The notes below the pieces were generated by a model. The model worked only from the letters and a program-made list of their open reading frames with translations. It was not told the origin of the DNA and made no database searches. Positions 1-7,872 of a stretch of 42,665 nt of DNA are shown here, piece by piece. Source of the DNA: Megamonas hypermegale_A (GTDB lineage Bacteria; Bacillota; Negativicutes; Selenomonadales; Selenomonadaceae); assembly GCF_030371585.1 (NCBI RefSeq), contig NZ_JAUDCE010000021.1. The stretch is one strand, 5' to 3'. The position numbers and the translations under genes were made by a program. Numbering within the stretch: position 1 is the first letter of the stretch; every line of letters starts with the position of its first letter.

Positions 1-122
1 ATTTTCACGGTAGCTTTAGCTATTAAAAATAAAATTTATTAGATGTGTCTTTAGTTCAAATGTTTGAGCGAAGCGAGTTTTTGAACGTTACAGCTAATAA
101 ATTTTATTTTTAAAGTGAAAAT
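1..122. repeat. Large nested palindrome at the window edge
   Basis: Three pairs of arms nest around one centre: 1-8 with 115-122 (ATTTTCAC/GTGAAAAT), 23-42 with 94-113 (a perfect 20-bp match, A/T rich) and 54-60 with 80-86 (GTTCAAA/TTTGAAC). No reading frame of note crosses it. It could be an extragenic palindromic repeat or a small non-autonomous element. It may extend beyond the window start, so the true end is unknown. Confidence 0.7.
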
Positions 123-157
123 CTCTTATGGACTACGAATTAAGGCATTTCTTTTTC

Positions 158-294
158 GGCAACTTTTCTTTGTGCCAACAAAGAAAAATTGCCTGGCATA
201 ATATAGAAATAAATTATTAAAAGTTTATCTTTAACATATATTATGCCAAACAGTAGTTTCTTTGGTTCGAGTTCTTTGACAAGCAAAGAACTCG
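158..294. repeat. Three consecutive hairpins, non-coding
   Basis: Arm 158-173 pairs with 178-193 (16 bp, one G-U type mismatch, 4-nt loop). Arm 194-205 pairs with 237-248 (12 bp, perfect). Arm 268-278 pairs with 284-294 (11 bp, perfect, 5-nt loop). The motifs built on TTCTTTG and CAAAGAA look like widespread extragenic palindromes. I see no gene between positions 1 and 360. Confidence 0.65.
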
Positions 295-310
295 CCAAAT
301 AGAAATTTGT

Positions 311-349
311 AAAAAAAGCAGTTCAATGTTTCTACAACTGAACTGCTTT
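311..349 (-). terminator. Intrinsic terminator of dapB-asd
   Basis: The arms AGCAGTTCA (317-325) and TGAACTGCT (339-347) form a perfect 9-bp stem. Read on the minus strand it is followed by a T run (311-317), just after the asd stop codon. Confidence 0.85.
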
Positions 350-360
350 CTCACTCTCTA

Positions 361-1398
361 TTATTTTGTTATCATATCATGTTCAATCATATATTCGGCA
401 ATCTGAAGTGCATTAAGCGCTGCGCCTTTTCTGATTTGGTCGCCGCACACCCAGAGATTTAAAGCATTAGCTGTGGAATAATCCTTGCGGATACGTCCTA
501 CATATACATCATTTTTGCCAGAAGTCATGAGCGGCATCGGATATTCCATTTCCGCCGGATTATCCTGAACCGTTACGCCGTCGAATTTAGCGAGTGCTTC
601 TTTTACAGCATCGAGGCTCACTTCTTTTTCCAGCTCGATATTAATCGATTCAGCATGGCTGCGGTATACAGGCACGCGGATTGTCGTTGCCGTAATGCCG
701 ATATTGTCGTCTTCCATGATTTTATGTGTTTCGTTAATCATCTTCATTTCTTCTTTTGTATAAAGATTATCCTGGAACACGTCAATCTGCGGAATTAAGT
801 TGAAGGCAATCTGATAATGTTTCGGCAGTGAAGCGCCCGGCAGAATATTTGCCACGACTTCTTTGCCTTCCACAATAGCTTTAACCTGTGTTTCCAATTC
901 CGCCATAGCTTCCTTGCCGCCGCCGGAAACAGCCTGATAAGTGGATACAACAATGCGTTTGATTTTCGCCAAATCATAAATCGGTTTAAGCGCCATCACC
1001 ATGATGATGGTCGAGCAGTTCGGATTAGCGATAATACCTTTATGACGAGAGATTGCCTGCGGATTTACTTCCGGAACAACGAGCGGAACTTCCGGGTCCA
1101 TGCGGAATGCGCTGGAGTTGTCGATAACAACGGCGCCTGCTTCCACTGCCGATTTGGCGAATGTTTTGCTGGCAGCACCGCCGGCGAAAAGCGCGATATC
1201 CACATCTTTGAAAGATTCGTGCGTTGCTTCCTCTACCGTGTATTCTTTGCCCATAAACTGGATTTTCTTACCGGCGGAACGGTAGGACGCCAGCAGTTTT
1301 AATTCGTTAAACGGAAAATTGCGTTCTTCAATAAGATTTAAAAATTCCTGACCTACGGCACCGGTAGCGCCGAGAATTGCTACATTGTATTTTTTCAC
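361..1398 (-). CDS. asd: Aspartate-semialdehyde dehydrogenase
   Basis: Reduces aspartyl phosphate to aspartate semialdehyde with NADPH in the cytoplasm, feeding lysine/diaminopimelate, threonine and methionine synthesis. The N-terminus has the Rossmann motif GATGAVGQ, and the catalytic cysteine lies in NPNCST (Cys128). About 345 residues is the usual family length. The frame is open to a GTG at 1407, but that GTG is only 2 nt from the GGAG ribosome site. The GTG at 1398 is 11 nt away and gives the family-typical N-terminus MKKYNVAILG, so it is preferred. The gene lies a few tens of bases downstream of dapB, in the same lysine-pathway operon, and is closed by the hairpin at 311-349. Identity is secure; only the start is in doubt. 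Confidence 0.96.
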   Translation of the reverse strand: MKKYNVAILGATGAVGQEFLNLIEERNFPFNELKLLASYRSAGKKIQFMGKEYTVEEATHESFKDVDIALFAGGAASKTFAKSAVEAGAVVIDNSSAFRMDPEVPLVVPEVNPQAISRHKGIIANPNCSTIIMVMALKPIYDLAKIKRIVVSTYQAVSGGGKEAMAELETQVKAIVEGKEVVANILPGASLPKHYQIAFNLIPQIDVFQDNLYTKEEMKMINETHKIMEDDNIGITATTIRVPVYRSHAESINIELEKEVSLDAVKEALAKFDGVTVQDNPAEMEYPMPLMTSGKNDVYVGRIRKDYSTANALNLWVCGDQIRKGAALNALQIAEYMIEHDMITK

Positions 1399-1427
1399 TA
1401 AAATCACTACTCCAATATTTTAATTTG

Positions 1428-2222
1428 TCAGTCCATAATTTTATCTAAATTGCAGGTAAGACCAGATTTGAGCCCCATAATTTTCTTGCAGGCAAGCACT
1501 ACGCCCGGCATGAAGGACGTTCTGTCGATGGAATCATGGCGGATTGTCAATGTCTGACCGAGACCACCGAAAATGACTTCCTGATGAGCGACATAGCCCG
1601 GCAGACGCACGCTGTGAATTCTCATACCGTCGTATTCCGCGCCTCTTGCACCGGCAAGTTTTTCTTTTTCATTGGCATGACCCTGTTTATGGCTTTCACG
1701 TACCTTGCTTATCATTTCTGCCGTAACGAGAGCCGTACCGGACGGCGCATCCAGTTTATTATCGTGGTGCAGTTCGATGATTTCCACATCCGGCATGTAT
1801 TTTGCCGCTTCCACCGCCATTTTCATCATGAGCACTGCGCCGATAGCGAAGTTTGCCGCGATAAAGCACGGCGTATCATTTTCCTGACCGAGTTTATCAA
1901 GCTGCGCTTTCTGTTCATCCGTGAGCCCTGTCGTACCGATAACGGGACGGACTTTATTTTTAAGCGCAATGCTTGCCGTATTGAATACTACGCTAGGCTG
2001 CGTGAAATCGACCATTACATCCGGTTTCACTTCATCTATTGTTTTCTGCAAATCCGTGGAAATTATAATGCCTGTTTTGCCGCAGCCGGCTTTATCGCCC
2101 GCGTCCATACCGCCGACGATATCGACTGCGCCGACAAGTTCCAGTTCACTGTCGTTCACAACTGCGTTTACAACAGTGCTGCCCATGCGGCCGTAAGCAC
2201 CGTTTACAATCACTTTAATCAA
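1428..2222 (-). CDS. dapB: 4-hydroxy-tetrahydrodipicolinate reductase
   Basis: Cytoplasmic reductase of the diaminopimelate/lysine pathway, converting hydroxy-tetrahydrodipicolinate to tetrahydrodipicolinate with NAD(P)H. The 264 residues begin with the nucleotide-binding motif NGAYGRMG and contain the signature ELHHDNKLDAPSGTA of the active site, where the second His and the Lys are the expected catalytic pair. The start is TTG at 2222, preceded by GGGAG at about 10 nt; an in-frame GTG lies three codons in. A consensus-like promoter (2288-2316) sits upstream and asd follows directly, so the two form a lysine operon. The opposite strand carries a long open frame that I regard as a shadow. Confidence 0.96.
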   Translation of the reverse strand: MIKVIVNGAYGRMGSTVVNAVVNDSELELVGAVDIVGGMDAGDKAGCGKTGIIISTDLQKTIDEVKPDVMVDFTQPSVVFNTASIALKNKVRPVIGTTGLTDEQKAQLDKLGQENDTPCFIAANFAIGAVLMMKMAVEAAKYMPDVEIIELHHDNKLDAPSGTALVTAEMISKVRESHKQGHANEKEKLAGARGAEYDGMRIHSVRLPGYVAHQEVIFGGLGQTLTIRHDSIDRTSFMPGVVLACKKIMGLKSGLTCNLDKIMD

Positions 2223-2287
2223 AACTTTTCAACTCCCTGTCTATTTAACTTCTATTATAATATGTGTTTTTTATAACTATGAACAAT

Positions 2288-2316
2288 ATTATACTGTGAA
2301 AAGACTTTAAAAGCAA
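2288..2316 (-). promoter_or_regulatory. Promoter of dapB-asd
   Basis: Read on the minus strand: TTGCTT, 17-nt spacer, TATAAT, about 65 nt upstream of the dapB start. The -10 box matches consensus fully and the -35 box matches at 4 of 6 positions. Confidence 0.7.
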
Positions 2317-2346
2317 TATATTTCTTGAAATACGCACTTTTGTCTT

Positions 2347-3030
2347 TTATTTTTTATCCATTCTTCTGTGATAATACCATATTGCACCGTAAATAATACA
2401 TACTAACACAATTACAATCATTAACCGGTCTAAATTCTGCTGATAGTTTACAACATCATGACCGATTACCACTTCCAGCGATGTTGACGGAAATTTGCCG
2501 ATTAGATTGGCAAGCGCATAATCTCTGAGACTTATTTTGCTGACTGCACCGAGCGCTGTCAAAATTCCCGACGGAAAATACGGCATAGCGCGCAAAATGA
2601 GCATTATTTTGAAGCCGTTTCTGCCGCTGAAATCATCCGCCTTTTGCAGATATTTCGATTTGGCAATCAGTTTTTCCGCTGACGAACGCAAAATTGTCCG
2701 CATTAGAATGAAGGAAATTATTACGCCCACCGTTTCCGCCAGCCACGATACGATAATCCCCGGCACAATGCCGAATAATAAACCGTTAGCAGTCGATACG
2801 AAAATCGACGGCAGAAATCCCAGTGCGTTAATCAGCACATCCAGAAGAAAACTGAATACCATCGCCCATGCGCCGAACGAGTCTATATAATCGACCGTTT
2901 CCTGCATATTGCCGCTCGTCGCAACATGCCAGAACTCACCGTAAAAATCGGGATTTAATACGTGTATTAATGCCAATACTGCTATGAATATTACTAAAGT
3001 TACTGCTTTTACACTATTTTCTTTACTCAT
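2347..3030 (-). CDS. TVP38/TMEM64 (DedA-like) family membrane protein
   Basis: Integral membrane protein of 227 residues. It has a short N-terminal helix (about 7-25), then further hydrophobic segments. The glycine-rich core around residues 75-105 (STANGLLFGIVPG followed by a helix) is typical of the TVP38/TMEM64/YdjX branch of the SNARE-associated/DedA superfamily. Family members are thought to act in lipid or membrane homeostasis; the substrate here cannot be told. It starts about 18 nt after recG ends, on the same strand, so it is probably co-transcribed with recG. No clear terminator was seen between it and the dapB promoter. Confidence 0.85.
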   Translation of the reverse strand: MSKENSVKAVTLVIFIAVLALIHVLNPDFYGEFWHVATSGNMQETVDYIDSFGAWAMVFSFLLDVLINALGFLPSIFVSTANGLLFGIVPGIIVSWLAETVGVIISFILMRTILRSSAEKLIAKSKYLQKADDFSGRNGFKIMLILRAMPYFPSGILTALGAVSKISLRDYALANLIGKFPSTSLEVVIGHDVVNYQQNLDRLMIVIVLVCIIYGAIWYYHRRMDKK

Positions 3031-3048
3031 TTTTCTTTCTTACACCTT

Positions 3049-5121
3049 CTATACATCGGCTATTTTTATAAATCTGTCTTTATACTGCAGCTGCAGCAGC
3101 TCCACCAGCGATTTTCTGTCAATGCCGAAGTCTATGGCGCGCTGCGCTTCCCGGCGTGCCGTTACCAATACGTTCACGTCATTTAGGACATCGGCTATCT
3201 TCAAATCCGGCAGACCGTGCTGCATGGAACCGAAAAACTGACCTGGTCCTCTAAGACGCAAATCTTCTTCCGCCAGCACAAATCCGTCGGAAATCTTTTC
3301 CATGAGATGAAGCCGTTCCAATGAATTGGCATTCTTGCCGCGATTAACCAAAATGCAGTACGACGCGAACTGCCCTCTGCCGATACGGCCGCGCAGCTGA
3401 TGAAGCTGTGCCAGACCGAAGCGCTCCGCTCCTTCAATGACCATTATGCTGGCATTGGGCACATTGACGCCTACTTCGATAACGGTGGTCGATATCAGTA
3501 CATCTATTTTTCCCGCCAGAAAATCATACAGAAGCTGCTCTTTATCCTTTGCCGCTAGCTTGCCGTGCAACAGCGCGCACCGCATGCCGTACAGAAAGCC
3601 GCTCGTCAACTCATCGTAAATCATTTCTACCGAAACGGCATCGCTGTTTTCACTTTCTTCAATCAGCGGACAGACCACGTATGCCTGTCTGCCTTTTGCC
3701 ACTTCATTGCGTACGAATTTATAAATAAGCTCGCGCCTGTCCGGCATGCGCACGAACGTCCGTATCGGTTTTCTGCCCGGCGGCAGCTGACGGATAAACG
3801 ACACGTCCAAATCACCGTAAACGGTAAGCGTCATGGTTCGCGGTATCGGCGTTGCCGTCATGACGAGCACGTCTGGCAGAAAATCAATGCCTTTATCTTC
3901 CAGTTTGGCGCGCTGGTTTACGCCGAAGCGATGCTGTTCATCTGTTACGACAAGACCCAGATTTTTAAAGATGACATTGTCCTGAATGAGTGCGTGCGTA
4001 CCGATTACGATATCCACAGCTCCGTTCGCCAAGCCTTCCAGCGTATCGCGCCGCTGCTTTGCCTTCAAACTGCCCGTCAAAATTGCTACATTAATACCGA
4101 GCGGTTCCAATAAAGATTTTAGCTTATCAAAATGCTGAATGGCAAGTATTTCCGTCGGCGCCATCATTGCACCCTGATAGCCGTTTTCCACCGCCTTGAC
4201 CAGTGCCAAAATGGCGATTACCGTTTTCCCCGAGCCGACATCGCCCTGCACGAGCCGCTGCATCTGCCTGTCCGACTGCATATCGCGGCATATTTCCTGC
4301 CAAACTTTCTGCTGCTCCGCCGTCAGTTCAAACGGAATGGCTTTAAACACCGCTTCAACCAGCTTACTGTTCGGCAGAAATTTTATGCCCCGCTCTCTGC
4401 CCGTATGCTGCTTTTTCAGCAATAATAAACCTGCCTGAATGCTGAACAATTCCTCGAAAATAAGACTGCATTTTGCCTCTTCCAATTCTTTTTTACTTTG
4501 CGGAAAATGAATTTTACCGACGGCTTCTCTTTTTGACAGCAGCTGATATTTCGCGCGGATGAATTCCGGCACGATATCCTTGAAATTCGTCTCCGCCGCC
4601 ATCACCTGCTCGAGCAGATTGCGAAAATCCTTCGGCTTGATATAATCGGGCAATGTGTACACCGGCATGAAAGCGTAATGATTTTCCGCTTCTTTGCCAC
4701 TTTCGCCGTCTTCCGTGTCAAACGATATCAGCTGCGTCACAGCAAGCTGTCCATAACCGCCATAGGCGTAACCGATTTTACCGTGCACGAACAGACGCAT
4801 ACCCTGTTTGAATTTTTTCTTCAAATAATCCTGATTAAAGAAATTTATCTGTATGCTGCCCGTATCGTCAGCCATCATCACCGTCAAGAGTTTCAAACCG
4901 CGCCGCGTATTTCGGTCCGCCATCGCCACGATTTTGCCCTGAATATTGGCCGTATCGCCCGCTTTCAGACTGCCGATTGGCTGTACGCTGCTCAAGTCCT
5001 CATACCGGCGCGGATAATACGTGGCCAAATCATATATATTTTCAATGCCGAGCTTTTTCAAAGCCTGCGCTTTTTTCGGCCCGACACCTTTTAAATACTG
5101 CACATTCTGTCTAATATCCAT
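3049..5121 (-). CDS. recG: ATP-dependent DNA helicase RecG
   Basis: Branch-migrating helicase that remodels stalled forks and Holliday junctions. Visible in order: an N-terminal helix-hairpin-like segment (KGVGPKKAQALKKLGI), a wedge/OB domain (about 50-140), helicase motif I GDVGSGKT (293-300), the RecG-specific motif II DEQH (394-397) followed by RFG, motif III TATPIPRT, and the C-terminal helicase half with QLRGRIGRG. Length is 690 residues, normal for RecG. The frame extends upstream to a TTG at 5151, but ATG 5121 has GGGTG 6 nt ahead and gives the usual N-terminus. It leads the transcript that continues into the TVP38-like gene. Confidence 0.97.
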   Translation of the reverse strand: MDIRQNVQYLKGVGPKKAQALKKLGIENIYDLATYYPRRYEDLSSVQPIGSLKAGDTANIQGKIVAMADRNTRRGLKLLTVMMADDTGSIQINFFNQDYLKKKFKQGMRLFVHGKIGYAYGGYGQLAVTQLISFDTEDGESGKEAENHYAFMPVYTLPDYIKPKDFRNLLEQVMAAETNFKDIVPEFIRAKYQLLSKREAVGKIHFPQSKKELEEAKCSLIFEELFSIQAGLLLLKKQHTGRERGIKFLPNSKLVEAVFKAIPFELTAEQQKVWQEICRDMQSDRQMQRLVQGDVGSGKTVIAILALVKAVENGYQGAMMAPTEILAIQHFDKLKSLLEPLGINVAILTGSLKAKQRRDTLEGLANGAVDIVIGTHALIQDNVIFKNLGLVVTDEQHRFGVNQRAKLEDKGIDFLPDVLVMTATPIPRTMTLTVYGDLDVSFIRQLPPGRKPIRTFVRMPDRRELIYKFVRNEVAKGRQAYVVCPLIEESENSDAVSVEMIYDELTSGFLYGMRCALLHGKLAAKDKEQLLYDFLAGKIDVLISTTVIEVGVNVPNASIMVIEGAERFGLAQLHQLRGRIGRGQFASYCILVNRGKNANSLERLHLMEKISDGFVLAEEDLRLRGPGQFFGSMQHGLPDLKIADVLNDVNVLVTARREAQRAIDFGIDRKSLVELLQLQYKDRFIKIADV

Positions 5122-5173
5122 ACCATACACCCTATACTGCTTAAAAACCAAAAAAATTTCATTTTTCTATTGC

Positions 5174-5223
5174 CTTTTGTGCCAGTTAAGTTCTCAAGGC
5201 TTGATGTTTTACTAACACAACAG
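5174..5223. repeat. Short derivative of the 127-bp MITE
   Basis: About 50 bp keeping both ends of the repeat (TTTTGTGCCAGTTAAG on the left; TTTTACTAACACAACAG on the right) but lacking the central hairpin. It lies just upstream of recG. No flanking duplication is recognisable. Confidence 0.6.
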
Positions 5224-5246
5224 ACTTTTTTATTATATCATACTAT

Positions 5247-5373
5247 CTGTTGTGCTAGTTGATTTCTTAAAGCAGTATAGTAGTTTATATTTAGTGAGGT
5301 TAAGTACCAACATCGAACGAATATAAACTATTATACTGCTGGCTACAGGCTCAATGTTTTACTAGCACAACAG
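5247..5373. mobile_element. 127-bp MITE-like element, intact, with 12-bp flanking duplication
   Basis: The ends CTGTTGTGCTAGT (5247-5259) and ACTAGCACAACAG (5361-5373) are perfect inverted repeats. Inside, 5271-5291 pairs with 5320-5340 (20 of 21), so the whole unit folds into a long hairpin. Directly abutting both ends is the same 12-bp word ATATCATACTAT (5235-5246 and 5374-5385), as expected of a target-site duplication. There is no coding capacity, so a transposase would act in trans; none is in the window. Related copies lie at 5174, 6153, 26903 and 26934. Confidence 0.85.
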
Positions 5374-5487
5374 ATATCATACTATAAATGTTTAATCTTT
5401 TTTTAATCCGATTTTAATCCGGTTATAATTGATTTTATCTTCCAATTAATTTAAAATAAAGATATAAACAACAAAGAAGGTTATAAC

Positions 5488-5964
5488 ATGAAAAAATTAT
5501 GGCTGATGGTAATATGTACTTTAGCTTTTGCCGTATACATCTTTCCTGCTGCCGCTTCCGGCAGAAATTCCGACGAGGGCAAACCCGTTATTCAGCAATC
5601 CATCATCGTGAACAGCGAAAAAATCAATGACTATCCTGTCATCATGAACGACTGCATACTCGTTCCGGCGAGAAGTGTAAGCGATAAACTCGGCTTCACT
5701 GTAACCTGGGACAGGGAAAATCAGTCCGCCACTGTTGAAAGCGATACGATGAAATGCACCATGACGGTCGGCGAAGATTTATATTCCGCTGTCAGCACCA
5801 CAGCAATCGGCATGACCGCTCCGACTAAACTCGGCAGTGCGCCGCTTTTAATCAACAATAATCTGTACATTCCGGCTGAAGTGTTCCGCCTCGTTCAAGG
5901 CAACGACCCGAATGCACTCACTATCACCGATACGCAGATTATTATCAAAAACGTTAGTAAATAA
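5488..5964 (+). CDS. Secreted protein with copper-amine-oxidase N-terminal-like (stalk) domain
   Basis: 158 residues. The N-terminus has a signal peptide (KK, a hydrophobic stretch about 4-20, then PAAASG). The rest resembles the copper amine oxidase N-terminal-like domain, which is common in exported Firmicute proteins as a cell-wall or periplasmic module: NDYPVIMNDCILVPARSV then LGFTVTWD, and a second half with APLLINNNLYIPAEVF. There is no enzymatic domain, so a binding or structural role is more likely than catalysis. The start has AGAAGG 8 nt upstream. It is a single-gene unit closed by a terminator at 5981-6017. The exact function is unknown. Confidence 0.8.
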   Translation: MKKLWLMVICTLAFAVYIFPAAASGRNSDEGKPVIQQSIIVNSEKINDYPVIMNDCILVPARSVSDKLGFTVTWDRENQSATVESDTMKCTMTVGEDLYSAVSTTAIGMTAPTKLGSAPLLINNNLYIPAEVFRLVQGNDPNALTITDTQIIIKNVSK

Positions 5965-5980
5965 ACTCATATAAACCTCC

Positions 5981-6017
5981 AAAAAAGCATTATCTTTTTA
6001 CAGATAATGCTTTTTTT
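5981..6017 (+). terminator. Intrinsic terminator of the stalk-domain gene
   Basis: The stem GCATTATCT/AGATAATGC with flanking A and T runs (T run 6011-6017) begins 16 nt after the stop codon. The A run on the left lets it work in both directions. Confidence 0.9.
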
Positions 6018-6152
6018 GCGTTTTCTTTATCAAAAATTTACAGCCGCTTTACCAATTTTTTAACAATGCTAAATCAAAACTACACATTCATCTTTTATAC
6101 TGAAATACGTATTAATCATTCAGATTTTCAAGATACATATATCATAGATACC

Positions 6153-6244
6153 CATTGTGCCAGTAAGACATCGAGCTTTTAAACCAGCAGTATAGCAGTT
6201 TATTAAACTACTATACTGCTTTGAGAAATTGACTGGTGCAATAG
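6153..6244. mobile_element. MITE copy in reverse orientation, about 35 bp shorter
   Basis: Read on the minus strand it begins CTATTGCACCAGTCAATTTC and continues through AAAGCAGTATAGTAGTTTA, matching the 127-bp unit but lacking most of the loop between the central arms. The outer 12-mers (6141-6152 and 6245-6256) agree at 7 of 12 positions, which may be a decayed duplication. Its right end is 33 bp from the start codon at 6278, so it probably lies in that gene's leader. Confidence 0.7.
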
Positions 6245-6277
6245 GTTATAGACAGAAAAAAGTTAGGAAGTGTATTC

Positions 6278-7432
6278 ATGAACGAATTGTCTCGCCGCAA
6301 TTTCTTTAAATTAGGCGCCAGCGCAGCACTCGGTGCGGCACTGTTCAACTTTGAAGGCTTGCACAGTGCAACGGCTTTTGCCCAGGGAAATACGACAAAA
6401 TCTCTGCATTTTACACCCGTTTCCCTGCAAAATCTGCCGAATGCCGAAACGGCCGCCAAAAAATCACAGCTTGTCAACGCCTCTTTGAATTATATCAAAA
6501 CATGCGTCAATAAAATAACTGATAATAATCTGCGTGCGAAAACGGCCGATTTAATCGAAGATACGCGTCCTACTTTCATGCAGCTGTATCCGTCCGCCAG
6601 CGATGTTACAAATATCTACAATAAACTGGCCGACGCGGGACTTGTGGATACATCCGCTATCCGTCCTGAACAGTTGTTCCCGCCGTACAGCGGCAAAAAA
6701 CCGCAGGACTTCATCTCCGGCCCGGGCAGCGGCTACAGCAGCCATCATCCTTATCCCGGCGGACTTTGCACGCATACGGCAGCTAACCTGAGCATTTCCG
6801 AAGGCATCGTCAACACCTATAAACAGATTTTCGGCTATGAAGTGAATAATGATATCGTACTTTCCGCTCAGGCTTTGCACGATTTGGCCAAACCGTGGGT
6901 ATTCCAGTGGAACGAAGACGGTTCCAGCCTAAAAGAATACACCATCGCCGGTACGGGAGCACATCACATTTTAAGCCTTACGGAAGCAATCCACCGCCGT
7001 ATGCCGGCTGAGGAAATCGTAGCGCAGGCCTGTGCTCACAATCATCCCGGCAGTGACAAAGATGAAGCGCAGGTTGTCGGCTGGATAAAAGCCGCCTCTA
7101 TCATTGCGCAGGTAAATCCTGTTCAATACGGTCTTTTGGACAAATCCGGCACAAAACTGCCTTATCCGCAGCATCAGGAAGGATACATCGTCCATCTCGG
7201 CGACCACGACTGGGTGCTCAGCGGCAGTGCCGCTACAAAAGTAGTGGAAGCACTGCGGGAAATTGCCCAGAAAGACTATAATTTCTCTGGCGACAACCTC
7301 AACGGAAAATTATTCAATGACTTCAGAAATTATATCGGCGCGCAGGTTTCCTATATGTATCTGCACAACCTCTTAGCCCAGAGTGGTTTTGGAGAACTGC
7401 GCACGCTGATTAACCATATAATTGTAAAATAA
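6278..7432 (+). CDS. Tat-exported HD-domain-like protein (putative phosphohydrolase)
   Basis: 384 residues. The N-terminus is a twin-arginine signal (SRRNFFK at 5-11, then a small-residue hydrophobic stretch ending near AFAQG), so a folded, probably metal-loaded protein is exported. The mature part has an HD-like arrangement: His166 (CTHTAAN), the pair His201-Asp202 (ALHDLAK), His229/230 and His254/256, consistent with a metal-dependent phosphohydrolase fold. The real substrate is unknown. TTAGGAAG precedes the start. A reversed MITE copy ends 33 bp upstream and a terminator follows at 7475-7518. HD proteins are mostly cytoplasmic, so Tat export is unusual. The domain call rests on motif spacing only. 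Confidence 0.65.
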   Translation: MNELSRRNFFKLGASAALGAALFNFEGLHSATAFAQGNTTKSLHFTPVSLQNLPNAETAAKKSQLVNASLNYIKTCVNKITDNNLRAKTADLIEDTRPTFMQLYPSASDVTNIYNKLADAGLVDTSAIRPEQLFPPYSGKKPQDFISGPGSGYSSHHPYPGGLCTHTAANLSISEGIVNTYKQIFGYEVNNDIVLSAQALHDLAKPWVFQWNEDGSSLKEYTIAGTGAHHILSLTEAIHRRMPAEEIVAQACAHNHPGSDKDEAQVVGWIKAASIIAQVNPVQYGLLDKSGTKLPYPQHQEGYIVHLGDHDWVLSGSAATKVVEALREIAQKDYNFSGDNLNGKLFNDFRNYIGAQVSYMYLHNLLAQSGFGELRTLINHIIVK

Positions 7433-7474
7433 AAAAGCCTATCCCAATATGACTCCTCTTATTGTTGTTTATAT

Positions 7475-7518
7475 AAAAAACCGCAGCCTTTAATCCTTTA
7501 GCTGCGGTCATTTTTTTT
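7475..7518 (+). terminator. Intrinsic terminator of the Tat/HD gene
   Basis: The stem ACCGCAGC/GCTGCGGT closes a 13-nt loop, followed by T8 (7511-7518). Confidence 0.85.
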
Positions 7519-7540
7519 GCAAATTTTTATCCGTAAAAAG

Positions 7541-7567
7541 AAAAAAACAGCAGTCAAACTGCTGTTA
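7541..7567 (-). terminator. Terminator-like hairpin facing the tetR gene
   Basis: AACAGCAGT, a 3-nt loop, then ACTGCTGTT (9 bp), followed on the minus strand by a T run. It lies about 300 nt beyond the tetR stop, so it may end that transcript or act as a barrier between convergent genes. From 7568 to 7872 I see only A/T-rich sequence and one weak 5-bp hairpin near 7656-7676; no gene. Confidence 0.6.
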
Positions 7568-7872
7568 AAACAAATAACACTTAAAAACACCGGAGGTCAT
7601 TTGATATATTCGGGAAGTATTAAGTATACCAAATAGCATCATTTGACATTCCCCATGTCTAAAAATATGGGATTTTTAAGAAACTAAACCAAAATATTAG
7701 TTGATTTTATTCTTAAAGGACTTGCCAACAGCCCTCTGCACAGTTCTCCATACTTGAAGTTCTGCTTACTTTAATAACTACTCTATAAATATTATATAAA
7801 TCCTATTCGGTTATAACAATAGACATATCAGCAAAAAGTGTCGACTTATTTGTATCACTGTTAATCGCAAAT

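Noticed and set aside
1536..2276. Open frame of about 246 codons antisense to dapB
   Set aside because: It mirrors dapB codon bias and has an implausible composition; dapB itself is clear.
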